Below, piece by piece: positions 6,717-13,407 of a stretch of 17,291 nt of DNA. Each line of letters starts with the position of its first letter. Within the stretch, counting starts at the first letter, position 1. The stretch spans positions 33,291 through 50,581 of the forward strand of contig DOZO01000072.1 of assembly GCA_003517965.1 (NCBI GenBank), read 5' to 3'. Position numbers and translations under genes: made by a program. The notes under the pieces were generated by a model. The model ran no database searches. It was given only the letters and a program-made list of their open reading frames with translations, and was not told the DNA's origin. This DNA comes from Desulfobulbaceae bacterium (lineage in GTDB: Bacteria > Desulfobacterota > Desulfobulbia > Desulfobulbales > Desulfurivibrionaceae).

Positions 6717-7501
6717 TCCGTTATCTGGAAAAAATAGGCAGTAATACTATTTGGCTCCTTGAAGATTTGGGACGCATGGGTTCGTTTCTGGTTTTGGGGC
6801 TTGGTGGTGTTGTCAAAAGGCCCTTTCGCTTGTCCGCCATGATTCGTCAGGTTCGCCTGATAGGCGCCAATTCTTTTTGGGTTATTTTTTTTGTGGCAGG
6901 GTTCACCGGGATGGTTCTTGGGTTGCAGGGATATTATACCTTGCGTAAATTTGGTTCGGAAGGCGCCTTGGGGTCGGCGGTTTCCCTCTCTTTGTTGCGC
7001 GAGCTTGGCCCGGTATTGACTGCCTTGATGGTTACCGGACGTGCCGGGTCGGCCATGTGTGCCGAAATCGGGATCATGCGCAATACCGAGCAACTTGATG
7101 CTTTGGAGTGTATGGCCATCGACCCTTTTCGCTATCTCATAAGCCCAAAATTTCTTGCCACGCTCATCTCTGTTCCCATCCTGACTATCTTTTTTAATGT
7201 TGTTGGCATGTTCGGTGGGTATCTGGCAGGGTGCGGCTTGCTGGGGGTGAATCCCGGCGCATATTGGTCTGGTATGGAGCAGAGTGTTGTAAATCAGGAT
7301 ATAAACATGGGCATTATAAAATCTTTTGTTTTTGCCCTGCTGATTGTCTGGGTGTGTACGGGGAGGGGGTATTTTGTTCATGTTATCCGGGGAGCCGGTT
7401 TTGGTGCTGAAGGCGTGAGCAAGGTTACTACACAGGCTGTTGTTTTGTCTTCCGTCGCTATTCTTGTTTGGGATTACCTGATTACGGCGATATTGTTATG
7501 A
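6713..7501 (+). CDS. mlaE: Phospholipid ABC transporter permease MlaE
   Basis: MlaE is the inner-membrane permease of the Mla system, which moves phospholipids between the outer-membrane outer leaflet and the inner membrane. The product is 262 residues, normal for the family. It shows the permease core LRELGPV (95-101), GRAGSA (109-114), EIG (118-120) and EQLDALE (126-132), the coupling region to the ATPase, with several hydrophobic segments before and after (about 53-73, 150-177, 205-222 and 240-261). The ATG at 6713 overlaps the stop of a possible leader peptide. The stop overlaps the mlaF start in ATGA, so translation is probably coupled. No MlaB-like STAS gene is adjacent. Confidence 0.95.
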   Translation: MIRYLEKIGSNTIWLLEDLGRMGSFLVLGLGGVVKRPFRLSAMIRQVRLIGANSFWVIFFVAGFTGMVLGLQGYYTLRKFGSEGALGSAVSLSLLRELGPVLTALMVTGRAGSAMCAEIGIMRNTEQLDALECMAIDPFRYLISPKFLATLISVPILTIFFNVVGMFGGYLAGCGLLGVNPGAYWSGMEQSVVNQDINMGIIKSFVFALLIVWVCTGRGYFVHVIRGAGFGAEGVSKVTTQAVVLSSVAILVWDYLITAILL

Positions 7502-8265
7502 GCCAAGCGGTAATCCGGTTTAAAGATGTAATTAAATCATTTGGCTCTCAGACCATTCTTGATCGAGTGAATCTGACGATCAATGCTGGCAAAACCACGG
7601 TTATCGCCGGGCCGAGTGGACAGGGAAAAAGTGTGACCATGAAGTTAATTCTGGGCCTCCTGCGCCCGGATTCTGGGCAGATTCTGGTTGGTGGGCAAGA
7701 TATTTCCAAGATGCGTACCAAGACGCTCAATGAGATTCGGGCCAGATTCGGGGTGCTTTTTCAAGGGTCGGCTCTTCTTGATTCTTTGACTGTTTTTGCC
7801 AATGTAGCCTTGCCCCTTGAAGAACGGACCAGATTAAAGGAGAGGGAGATCAGGACGCAGGTGCTTGCCATTCTGGAACACCTCGGTCTCACTGGGCATG
7901 AAGATAAATACCCGGCTCAGTTGAGTGGCGGCATGCGAAAACGGGTGGGGCTTGCCAGAGCCTTGATGCTGCAGCCGGAAATAATGCTTTTTGATGAACC
8001 GACGACAGGTCTTGATCCTGAAAACTCCTTGGAAATTTATAAACTTTTTCTGGAGACTCAGAAAAAATTCGGCTATACGTCAATTATAGTCAGCCATGAT
8101 ATCCCTAAAATTTTTAATCTGGCGGATCAGGTAATTTGGGTCAATAAGGGTAAGTTCAACACTTTTGCCAGTCCTGATGATATTCAGCAGAGTGAACTCC
8201 CAGAGATTCAGGCTTTTGTGCAGTATACTATGGGGAAGATTTATTTGGGGTCTGTTAATGAATAA
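7498..8265 (+). CDS. mlaF: Phospholipid ABC transporter ATP-binding protein MlaF
   Basis: MlaF is the cytoplasmic ATPase that powers MlaE. The product is 255 residues. Walker A is GPSGQGKS at 38-45, the Q-loop glutamine is at 89 (LFQGSAL), the ABC signature LSGGM at 142-146, Walker B with catalytic Glu at 162-167 (IMLFDE), the D-loop GLDP follows, and the switch His is at 200 (VSHD). ATG 7498 is chosen because it overlaps the mlaE stop (ATGA) and starts just before the first strand of the ABC domain; an in-frame upstream ATG at 7468 would lie inside mlaE. Its own ribosome-binding site is weak, in keeping with coupling. Confidence 0.95.
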   Translation: MSQAVIRFKDVIKSFGSQTILDRVNLTINAGKTTVIAGPSGQGKSVTMKLILGLLRPDSGQILVGGQDISKMRTKTLNEIRARFGVLFQGSALLDSLTVFANVALPLEERTRLKEREIRTQVLAILEHLGLTGHEDKYPAQLSGGMRKRVGLARALMLQPEIMLFDEPTTGLDPENSLEIYKLFLETQKKFGYTSIIVSHDIPKIFNLADQVIWVNKGKFNTFASPDDIQQSELPEIQAFVQYTMGKIYLGSVNE

Positions 8266-8368
8266 ATTGTTTTTTTTAATTTGTTTGTTTACAGACCGTT
8301 ATGCCGTTCATGTCAGTTATAAGTTGGGGTTACTTATGAACAACGGCTTAAGCAGGGAGATGGAATAA
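8258..8368 (+). CDS. Doubtful small reading frame between mlaF and mlaD
   Basis: An ATG at 8258, overlapping the last codons of mlaF and preceded by GGGG, opens 36 residues beginning MNKLFFLICLF, a short hydrophobic stretch that resembles a membrane or signal segment. It stops at 8368, four bases before mlaD. It fills the only sizeable gap (107 bases) in mlaE-F-D-A, which is otherwise tightly coupled. No family is recognised. It may be a real small membrane peptide, a coupling frame, or untranslated leader of mlaD. Confidence 0.18.
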   Translation: MNKLFFLICLFTDRYAVHVSYKLGLLMNNGLSREME

Positions 8369-8372
8369 AGGT

Positions 8373-8819
8373 ATGAAGAAAATAAGCTTTGATGCGATTG
8401 TTGGCCTCTTTGTTCTGACAGGGTTTCTGGCTTTTGTTTATATGTCCCTGCAATTGGGTGAGTTCTCAGTATTCTCTATGGAGAAAACATATGCTGTGCG
8501 GGCGAATTTTGGCAATGTTTCTGGCCTTAAGCGCGGAGCCCTTGTTGAAATGGCCGGGGTTAACGTGGGCAAGGTAAGCACTATCTCTTTGGCTGAAAAT
8601 GATCAGGCCCAGGTGTGGCTGCAGATCAATAATGGGGTGAAAATTACTGATGATGCAATCGCCTCAATTAAAACTCAAGGGATTATCGGAGATAAATATA
8701 TTAAAATTTCTCAGGGTGGTTCTGCAGATTTGCTCGTTGATGGTAGTTTTATGATGGAAACAGAATCCGCAGTTGATCTTGAAGAACTGGTCAGTAAATA
8801 TATTTTTGGTAAGGTCTGA
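8373..8819 (+). CDS. mlaD: MCE-domain lipid-binding protein MlaD
   Basis: MlaD is anchored in the inner membrane and forms a hexameric ring through which lipids pass between MlaE and MlaC. The product is 148 residues, shorter than the 183 of E. coli. One N-terminal transmembrane segment spans about 8-27. The MCE domain covers about 38-115, with VSGLKRGALVEMAGVNVGKV (49-68) and the typical TQGIIGDKYIKI near 101-112. The C-terminal helix, which forms the pore in the E. coli hexamer, is short here (about 134-145). The ribosome-binding site is modest (GGA at 8362-8364). The stop overlaps the mlaA start by one base. Confidence 0.92.
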   Translation: MKKISFDAIVGLFVLTGFLAFVYMSLQLGEFSVFSMEKTYAVRANFGNVSGLKRGALVEMAGVNVGKVSTISLAENDQAQVWLQINNGVKITDDAIASIKTQGIIGDKYIKISQGGSADLLVDGSFMMETESAVDLEELVSKYIFGKV

Positions 8820-9706
8820 TGTATAGAATATGTTTTTGTTGTTTGGCAATCTGGCTGGGATCAATAACCATGGCTTTGGGGCAAGAGATTACGCCTGAAG
8901 ACACTTCTATTTTTGGAGAAGAAATGGACATGGCTCTGGTTTCTGATCCACTGGAACCAATCAACCGTATTTTCTTCAGTTTTAATGATAAATTTTATTT
9001 TTGGATGCTCAAGCCGGTATCTCAAGGATATGCCTATGTTGTTGCCGAAAATGTGCGCATATGTGTGCGGAGTTTTTTGAAGAATCTTTTTGCTCCAGTA
9101 CGAATAGTCAACAATCTTCTGCAGGGAAAACTGGTGGACACCGGGGTTGAAACTGCCCGGTTTGTCATTAACTCAACTGTGGGTGTTATCGGTCTGGTAG
9201 ATCCTGCCAAAAATGAGTTCGGTCTTTCTCCCAAAGAAGAAGATCTTGGGCAAACGCTGGGTGTTTATGGCTTTGGAGCAGGTATTTATATTTGTTGGCC
9301 TTTCTTAGGTCCATCTAATGTGCGTGATACCATAGGGATGATCGGGGATTCTTTCTTGAGTCCAGTGTCATATCTTGCCTGGTCTGACCCTGGTGCAGGG
9401 GTTGCGATAAAGGCTGGCAAGGAGGTTAACGATACCTCCCTTACGCTTGGAGATTATGAAGATTTCAAGGAGTCAGCTCTTGATCCCTATATATCCTTGC
9501 GTGATGCATATCGTCAGTATCGCCAAAAGAAAATTCTTGATGTTGCGGTGGGAAGCGACTCTCAATACAATTATTCTTTTAATATAGGTGAAAAACCATA
9601 TGTCCAGGAGTTGTCTATGTCGGTTGATTCTGTTCTATTAACGGATGATTGTTTAGCTCAGACAGAGAACTTGGTTGATGATTCGCCGGTTATGGCTATG
9701 CGATAA
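8819..9706 (+). CDS. mlaA: Outer-membrane phospholipid-removal protein MlaA (VacJ family)
   Basis: MlaA sits in the outer membrane and takes misplaced phospholipids from the outer leaflet, passing them to MlaC. The product is 295 residues. Family motifs are clear: DPLEPINR at 43-50 followed by FND, the segment ending in ARFVINSTVG, EEDLGQTLGVYG, and the P-LGPSNVRD block. The N terminus has a secretion signal ending near ALG-QE (residues 19-23). Unlike E. coli MlaA it shows no lipobox: Cys5, Cys7 and Cys8 lie too near the start and lack the usual preceding residues. It is translated from TGATG overlapping the mlaD stop. Having mlaA inside the operon differs from E. coli, where it is elsewhere. 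The C-terminal tail (after about 240) is longer than in E. coli and unrecognised. Confidence 0.93.
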   Translation: MYRICFCCLAIWLGSITMALGQEITPEDTSIFGEEMDMALVSDPLEPINRIFFSFNDKFYFWMLKPVSQGYAYVVAENVRICVRSFLKNLFAPVRIVNNLLQGKLVDTGVETARFVINSTVGVIGLVDPAKNEFGLSPKEEDLGQTLGVYGFGAGIYICWPFLGPSNVRDTIGMIGDSFLSPVSYLAWSDPGAGVAIKAGKEVNDTSLTLGDYEDFKESALDPYISLRDAYRQYRQKKILDVAVGSDSQYNYSFNIGEKPYVQELSMSVDSVLLTDDCLAQTENLVDDSPVMAMR

Positions 9707-9794
9707 TAACGGAAACAAAAAAATATTGTCATAGGCTCGTTTGGTTCAGGGTTTGTTTAATTACCTTAATGCCGGGGGCATGCTTTGGGGAAAA

Positions 9795-10427
9795 ATGAAA
9801 AACGATAACAGTTGGTATCTGAAATTTTTTACGTTCCTTATTCTGGCAATTGCTATTCCTGTAATGTTTCAGAACAGTTCCCATGCGACGGTAATTGATC
9901 CTGTTGTTTTTTTAAAGGATGCTGTTGATGAAATTATTTCTATTCTTCAGGATGAAAAACTCTCTGCCCAAAATCGCAGGGTGGAGAGAAAAAAACTTAT
10001 GGTGGCTATTGTCGAAAAGAAATTCGATTTTCGAGAGATGTCCATGCGTGCTCTGGCCAAACACTGGCAGGAAAGGAATCCTGCAGAGCAAGACCGTTTT
10101 GTCTCGCTGTTTAAGACGTTACTGGAAAATACATATCTGGCAAAAATAGAAACGTACTCCGGGGAAAAAGTTACCTTTAAAAAGGCAGCTTTGCAGGGAA
10201 ATAAGGCCATCGTGTACAGTGATCTGATCCGGAAGAATGTGCAAACTCCGGTTAATTATAAACTTAAGAATATTGATGATCGCTGGATGGTTTATGATGT
10301 GGAAGTTGAGGGGGTGAGCCTGGTAAATAATTATCGGACTCAGTTTGCCAGTATCCTGAGTAAAGAAAATTTTGCCGGGCTTATTGCCCGGCTTGAAGAG
10401 AAGGTCAGTAAGGGGGCTGTTGAATAA
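9795..10427 (+). CDS. mlaC: Periplasmic phospholipid-binding protein MlaC
   Basis: MlaC carries phospholipid through the periplasm between MlaA and MlaD. From ATG 9795 the product is 210 residues, close to E. coli (211). It has a signal peptide: a charged start MKNDNSWYLK, a hydrophobic core to about 25 and a likely cleavage at SHA-T (residues 29-32). The mature part shows the family pattern: a helical N-terminal region, FDFREMSMRALAKHW, then strands ending DRWMVYDVEVEGVSLVNNYR. In-frame upstream starts (TTG 9741, ATG 9780) would add residues before a good signal peptide and are less likely. GGGG at 9787-9790 may serve as the ribosome-binding site. An 88-base gap after mlaA holds a small hairpin (ATGCC/GGCAT, 9769-9781) but no terminator. 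Confidence 0.9.
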   Translation: MKNDNSWYLKFFTFLILAIAIPVMFQNSSHATVIDPVVFLKDAVDEIISILQDEKLSAQNRRVERKKLMVAIVEKKFDFREMSMRALAKHWQERNPAEQDRFVSLFKTLLENTYLAKIETYSGEKVTFKKAALQGNKAIVYSDLIRKNVQTPVNYKLKNIDDRWMVYDVEVEGVSLVNNYRTQFASILSKENFAGLIARLEEKVSKGAVE

Positions 10428-10451
10428 AAGCCAATGAATACTGAGGAAGGC

Positions 10452-10907
10452 ATGATTCTGGGGAGATACAGCCCCGCAGAACTCAATGAGGTATTTTCTT
10501 TTTTATCCGTGGCAGAGATGGGAGAGCTGTTGGCCTATCTTGAGTTTAGGGAATGGCAGCCTGGGGAAGTTGTGATGCAAAGAGGAGATCCGGGAGCTTG
10601 GTTGGGATTTCTGGTCGAGGGGAAACTGTCCGTCAAGATGGAAGCGATATTCCCCGGGAAATTTATCCTGGTAGCTGTGCTTGAGCGGGGCAGTCTGGTG
10701 GGTGAGGTTGCCGCTGTTGAAGGGGGTGAGCGAAATGCCACTGTTATCGCCACAGCTAAGAGCCATCTCCTGATCCTCTCTAATGAAAATATGGAAGCGA
10801 TGCTGAGGCAGGCGCCTGCTCTTGGGTTAAAACTTTTGCGCTGGATTATTCATGTGCTTGGTCATCGCCTGGGCAAGGCGAGTGATCGTCTGGCCCGGCT
10901 CTTGTAA
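10452..10907 (+). CDS. Stand-alone cyclic-nucleotide-binding domain protein
   Basis: The product, 151 residues from ATG 10452, is a single cNMP-binding (CAP_ED type) beta-roll with no DNA-binding helix-turn-helix or enzyme domain. The roll runs from WQPGEVVMQRGDPGAWLGFLVEGKLSV to the end of the phosphate-binding cassette. That cassette reads VGEVAAVEGGERNATV, with the Glu and Arg (85 and 94) that contact the cyclic nucleotide in this fold. A helical tail follows. The start at 10452 has GAGGAAGG immediately upstream (10443-10450); ATG 10434 is in frame but lacks such a site. It lies 24 bases after mlaC and is probably the last gene of the mla operon. Which nucleotide, if any, it binds and what it controls are unknown. 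Confidence 0.82.
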   Translation: MILGRYSPAELNEVFSFLSVAEMGELLAYLEFREWQPGEVVMQRGDPGAWLGFLVEGKLSVKMEAIFPGKFILVAVLERGSLVGEVAAVEGGERNATVIATAKSHLLILSNENMEAMLRQAPALGLKLLRWIIHVLGHRLGKASDRLARLL

Positions 10908-11000
10908 TTCCTCAGTTTTCTCTCTATGTTATTCACATGTTTTCTGGAGATCCTTGTTGAGATTGAGAGGTAATGGAAAAAGGTAAGGCGGTTAATTATC

Positions 11001-11028
11001 TTGACAACCAACCGTATTTCTTTATATT
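11001..11028 (+). promoter_or_regulatory. Strong sigma70-type promoter of rpmF-plsX-fabH
   Basis: A perfect TTGACA at 11001-11006 and TATATT at 11023-11028 (5 of 6) are 16 bases apart, the best promoter match in the window. Transcription would start near 11035, leaving a leader of about 88 bases before rpmF. The DNA from 10908 to 11000 shows no clear terminator for the upstream mla unit. Confidence 0.75.
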
Positions 11029-11074
11029 GATCTGTTCCATTTTTTGTATTGTAAAAAGGTGATCTGAGAAACCC

Positions 11075-11096
11075 GTTACAGGTGAAACGCTGTAAC
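11075..11096 (+). promoter_or_regulatory. Hairpin in the rpmF leader
   Basis: A perfect 7-base stem (GTTACAG 11075-11081 with CTGTAAC 11090-11096) closes an 8-base loop GTGAAACG; an outer C-G pair is possible past one mismatch. It lies 15 bases before the GGAGG ribosome-binding site at 11112-11116. No T-run follows, so it is not a terminator. Its place suggests control of L32 translation, perhaps by the protein itself, but this is inference. Confidence 0.4.
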
Positions 11097-11123
11097 CGAT
11101 ATTTTCCATTTGGAGGAAAAGTA

Positions 11124-11306
11124 ATGGCCTTACCGAAAAGAAGACATTCCCATCGTCGTACCAGAATCCGTCGTTCACATGATGCCTTAAGTGGCGTAAC
11201 TGTTGCCACTTGTTCCGAGTGTGGCGAGCCGAAGCTTTCGCACCGCCTTTGTCCTGGTTGCGGGTCATATAAGGGCCGTACCGTTGTTAAGTTGACCGCA
11301 GAGTAA
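11124..11306 (+). CDS. rpmF: Large ribosomal subunit protein bL32
   Basis: bL32 is a small protein of the 50S ribosomal subunit. The product is 60 residues and begins MALPKRRHSHRRTRIRRSHD, the typical basic start. A zinc ribbon is formed by Cys30, Cys33, Cys43 and Cys46, i.e. the zinc-containing form. The ATG at 11124 has a strong GGAGG 7 bases upstream; an in-frame upstream ATG at 11082 falls in the leader hairpin and is rejected. It heads the lipid synthesis genes, a very common arrangement. The yceD (DUF177) gene that often precedes rpmF is not here. Confidence 0.97.
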   Translation: MALPKRRHSHRRTRIRRSHDALSGVTVATCSECGEPKLSHRLCPGCGSYKGRTVVKLTAE

Positions 11307-11317
11307 TAGAGTTCGCC

Positions 11318-12376
11318 ATGGCGTTGCATATTGCCTTGGATGCCATGGGTGGGGACCGAGGTCCGGAAGAGATGGTTTCCGGGGCACTTATGGCTGTGAG
11401 CGAATCTGATCTTGAAATCACTCTGATTGGTGATCAGGTTCGGCTCGAGGCTGTTCTGGCAACTCATGATACTCCTTCATCCCGGATTCATCTGGTGCAT
11501 GCCTCACAGGTTGTTGGCATGGATGAATCCCCTTTTGACGCCATCCGCAGGAAAAAAGACTCCTCCATCATGAAGGCTTTCGCCCTCCACAAAGAGGGCA
11601 GGGTTGAAGCTGTTGTCAGTGCCGGTAATTCCGGGGCGACACTGGCCGCAGCCCTTAGGTTGCTTGGGCGTTTGGAGCATGTATCCCGACCGGGAATTGC
11701 GGGTATTTTCCCAACTTTGAAGGGCCCTGTGGTGATGATGGATGTGGGCGCAAATGTTGATTGTCGTGCCGAGCATCTGTTTCAATTCGGGATCATGGCC
11801 ACTGCTTTTTCTCAAGTGCTCTTTGGTCTGGATCGACCCCGTGTTGGTCTGCTGAGTATTGGGGAAGAGGGAGGCAAGGGTAATCTTCTGGTAAAAAAAT
11901 CTCACGAATTATTGCAACAGAGTTCCTTGAATTATATCGGAAATGTCGAAGGACGGGATACTTTCCAGGGGGATGTTGACGTTATGGTCTGTGATGGCTT
12001 TGTCGGCAATGTCTGTTTGAAACTCAGTGAGGGGTTAGCCGAGGCGGTTTTGGGCATGTTGGGCGAGGAGATCTCAAAGAGTTTTAAGGCAAAACTTGGC
12101 TATCTGCTTGCCAAGGATGCTTTTGTTTCTTTTAAAAAACGAGTTGATTATGCCGAGTATGGTGGTGCGCCCTTGCTCGGTATACGAGGAAACGTCATTA
12201 TTTGTCATGGGCGTTCCAGTGCCGTAGCCATAAAAAATGCCATCCTGGTTGCCGCTGAAATGGCCCGCAACAAGGTCAACGAACGAATTCTCGAGCTTCT
12301 TTCTCTTGATCATCTTCTGTTGCAAGACGAAGCCTTGCCGTCGCTGGAAAACATTGCTGCCGGAGTAAGTTCATGA
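11318..12376 (+). CDS. plsX: Phosphate acyltransferase PlsX
   Basis: PlsX makes acyl-phosphate from acyl-ACP and phosphate, the substrate PlsY uses to acylate glycerol-3-phosphate in phospholipid synthesis. The product is 352 residues, normal for the family. It starts with the signature IALDAMGGDRGP and shows SAGNSGATLAAAL, VMMDVGANVDC, LSIGEEGGKGN, a VCDGFVGNVCLKLSEG block and YGGAPLLGIRG with ICHGRSS, all family hallmarks. The gene lies 11 bases after rpmF and its stop overlaps the fabH start in ATGA, so rpmF, plsX and fabH form one transcript. The ribosome-binding site is weak (AGAG at 11308-11311). Confidence 0.97.
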   Translation: MALHIALDAMGGDRGPEEMVSGALMAVSESDLEITLIGDQVRLEAVLATHDTPSSRIHLVHASQVVGMDESPFDAIRRKKDSSIMKAFALHKEGRVEAVVSAGNSGATLAAALRLLGRLEHVSRPGIAGIFPTLKGPVVMMDVGANVDCRAEHLFQFGIMATAFSQVLFGLDRPRVGLLSIGEEGGKGNLLVKKSHELLQQSSLNYIGNVEGRDTFQGDVDVMVCDGFVGNVCLKLSEGLAEAVLGMLGEEISKSFKAKLGYLLAKDAFVSFKKRVDYAEYGGAPLLGIRGNVIICHGRSSAVAIKNAILVAAEMARNKVNERILELLSLDHLLLQDEALPSLENIAAGVSS

Positions 12377-13350
12377 GTCGCGCGGTTATTATCGGCACTG
12401 GTTCCTGCCTGCCGGAAAGAGTATTGACCAACGCTGATCTTGCAAAGATGGTTGATACCTCCGATGAATGGATTACCACCAGGACAGGGATCAAGACCCG
12501 GCATATTGCCCAGGCGGGGGAGGAAACTTCCAAACTTGCCAGCGAGGCAGCCCGTCGCGCCTTGGATATGGCTGGAGTGACCCCGGCTGAGGTTGACATG
12601 ATTGTCGTCGGGACGATATCCTGTGAAAAAGCCATGCCATCTTGCGCCTGTCTTGTACAGAAAGAGTTGGAGGCCAGCAACGCCTTTGCCTTTGACATTA
12701 ACGCTGCTTGTTCCGGCTTTCTCTACGGCCTTGATCTGGCCGACAAATATATCCATAATAATCCAGATATGAAAATCCTGGTGATCGGTGCGGAGAATCT
12801 TTCTTCCCGGACCAACTGGCAGGATCGAAATACCTGTGTACTTTTCGGTGATGGGGCTGGAGCCTGTCTGGTAACTGGCAATGATCAGGGCCGGGGTATT
12901 TTGGCGAGTCAGCTTTATGCGGATGGCCGGTTGTGGGAATTGCTCCATATGGACAGCGCACCTAGTTTGAACCCTGACCTTCGCACCCAGGAAAGTGACG
13001 GCCCCTTTATCAAGATGGTGGGTAAAGATGTTTTTCGCTATGCGGTTCGGGCCATGGCGGATGCTATTACCACCGTTCTTAAAAAAGAAGGTCTTGTCAT
13101 TGCTGACATATCCCTTATTGTGCCTCATCAGGCAAACATCCGCATCCTGAAAAACCTGGCGGATTACCTCAGTGTACCGCTTGAAAAAATCTATATTAAT
13201 GTGCATAAATATGGTAATACATCGGCGGCTACCGTGCCGATTGCCATGGACGAGGCTAACCGGGAAGGTCGATTGCAGCAGGGGGATCTGCTACTCATCT
13301 GCACTTTTGGCGGTGGGTTTACTTGGGGTGCAGCCTTAATCAGATGGTAG
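12373..13350 (+). CDS. fabH: 3-oxoacyl-ACP synthase III FabH
   Basis: FabH starts fatty-acid synthesis by condensing an acyl-CoA primer, usually acetyl-CoA, with malonyl-ACP. The product is 325 residues. The Cys-His-Asn triad is present: Cys113 in INAACSGFLY, His252 in VPHQANIRI and Asn282 in YGNTSAATVPIA, matching E. coli Cys112, His244 and Asn274. The N-terminal TSDEWITTRTGIKTRH and C-terminal FGGGFTWGAALIRW are typical. It overlaps plsX by four bases. It is followed by 57 bases holding an inverted repeat and then an acyl-CoA dehydrogenase, not fabD. Primer preference (acetyl, or butyryl or branched) cannot be read with confidence. Confidence 0.97.
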   Translation: MSRAVIIGTGSCLPERVLTNADLAKMVDTSDEWITTRTGIKTRHIAQAGEETSKLASEAARRALDMAGVTPAEVDMIVVGTISCEKAMPSCACLVQKELEASNAFAFDINAACSGFLYGLDLADKYIHNNPDMKILVIGAENLSSRTNWQDRNTCVLFGDGAGACLVTGNDQGRGILASQLYADGRLWELLHMDSAPSLNPDLRTQESDGPFIKMVGKDVFRYAVRAMADAITTVLKKEGLVIADISLIVPHQANIRILKNLADYLSVPLEKIYINVHKYGNTSAATVPIAMDEANREGRLQQGDLLLICTFGGGFTWGAALIRW

Positions 13351-13370
13351 GCATAGGGTGCGTCATGCCA

Positions 13371-13393
13371 ATCAATATTTTCAAGTAATTGAT
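13371..13393. repeat. Inverted repeat between fabH and the acyl-CoA dehydrogenase
   Basis: ATCAAT (13371-13376) and ATTGAT (13388-13393) form a perfect 6-base inverted repeat around 11 bases. A competing pairing is GTCAT (13362-13366) with ATGAC (13392-13396). It ends just before the dehydrogenase ribosome-binding site (13397-13403). It could be a protein-binding site or an RNA hairpin affecting translation of the following gene; no T-run follows. Confidence 0.25.
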
Positions 13394-13407
13394 GACAAGG
13401 GGGCAGA

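Noticed and set aside
6668..7381. Minus-strand open frame opposite mlaE (237 codons)
   Set aside because: It is antisense to mlaE with low-complexity basic composition; no family is recognisable.
9741..9794. Longer mlaC start (TTG 9741 or ATG 9780)
   Set aside because: The extra residues would precede a standard signal peptide that starts well at ATG 9795; homologues have no such extension.
12310..13206. Minus-strand open frame opposite fabH (298 codons)
   Set aside because: It is antisense to the intact fabH, has no domain pattern and no promoter or ribosome-binding site that stands out.
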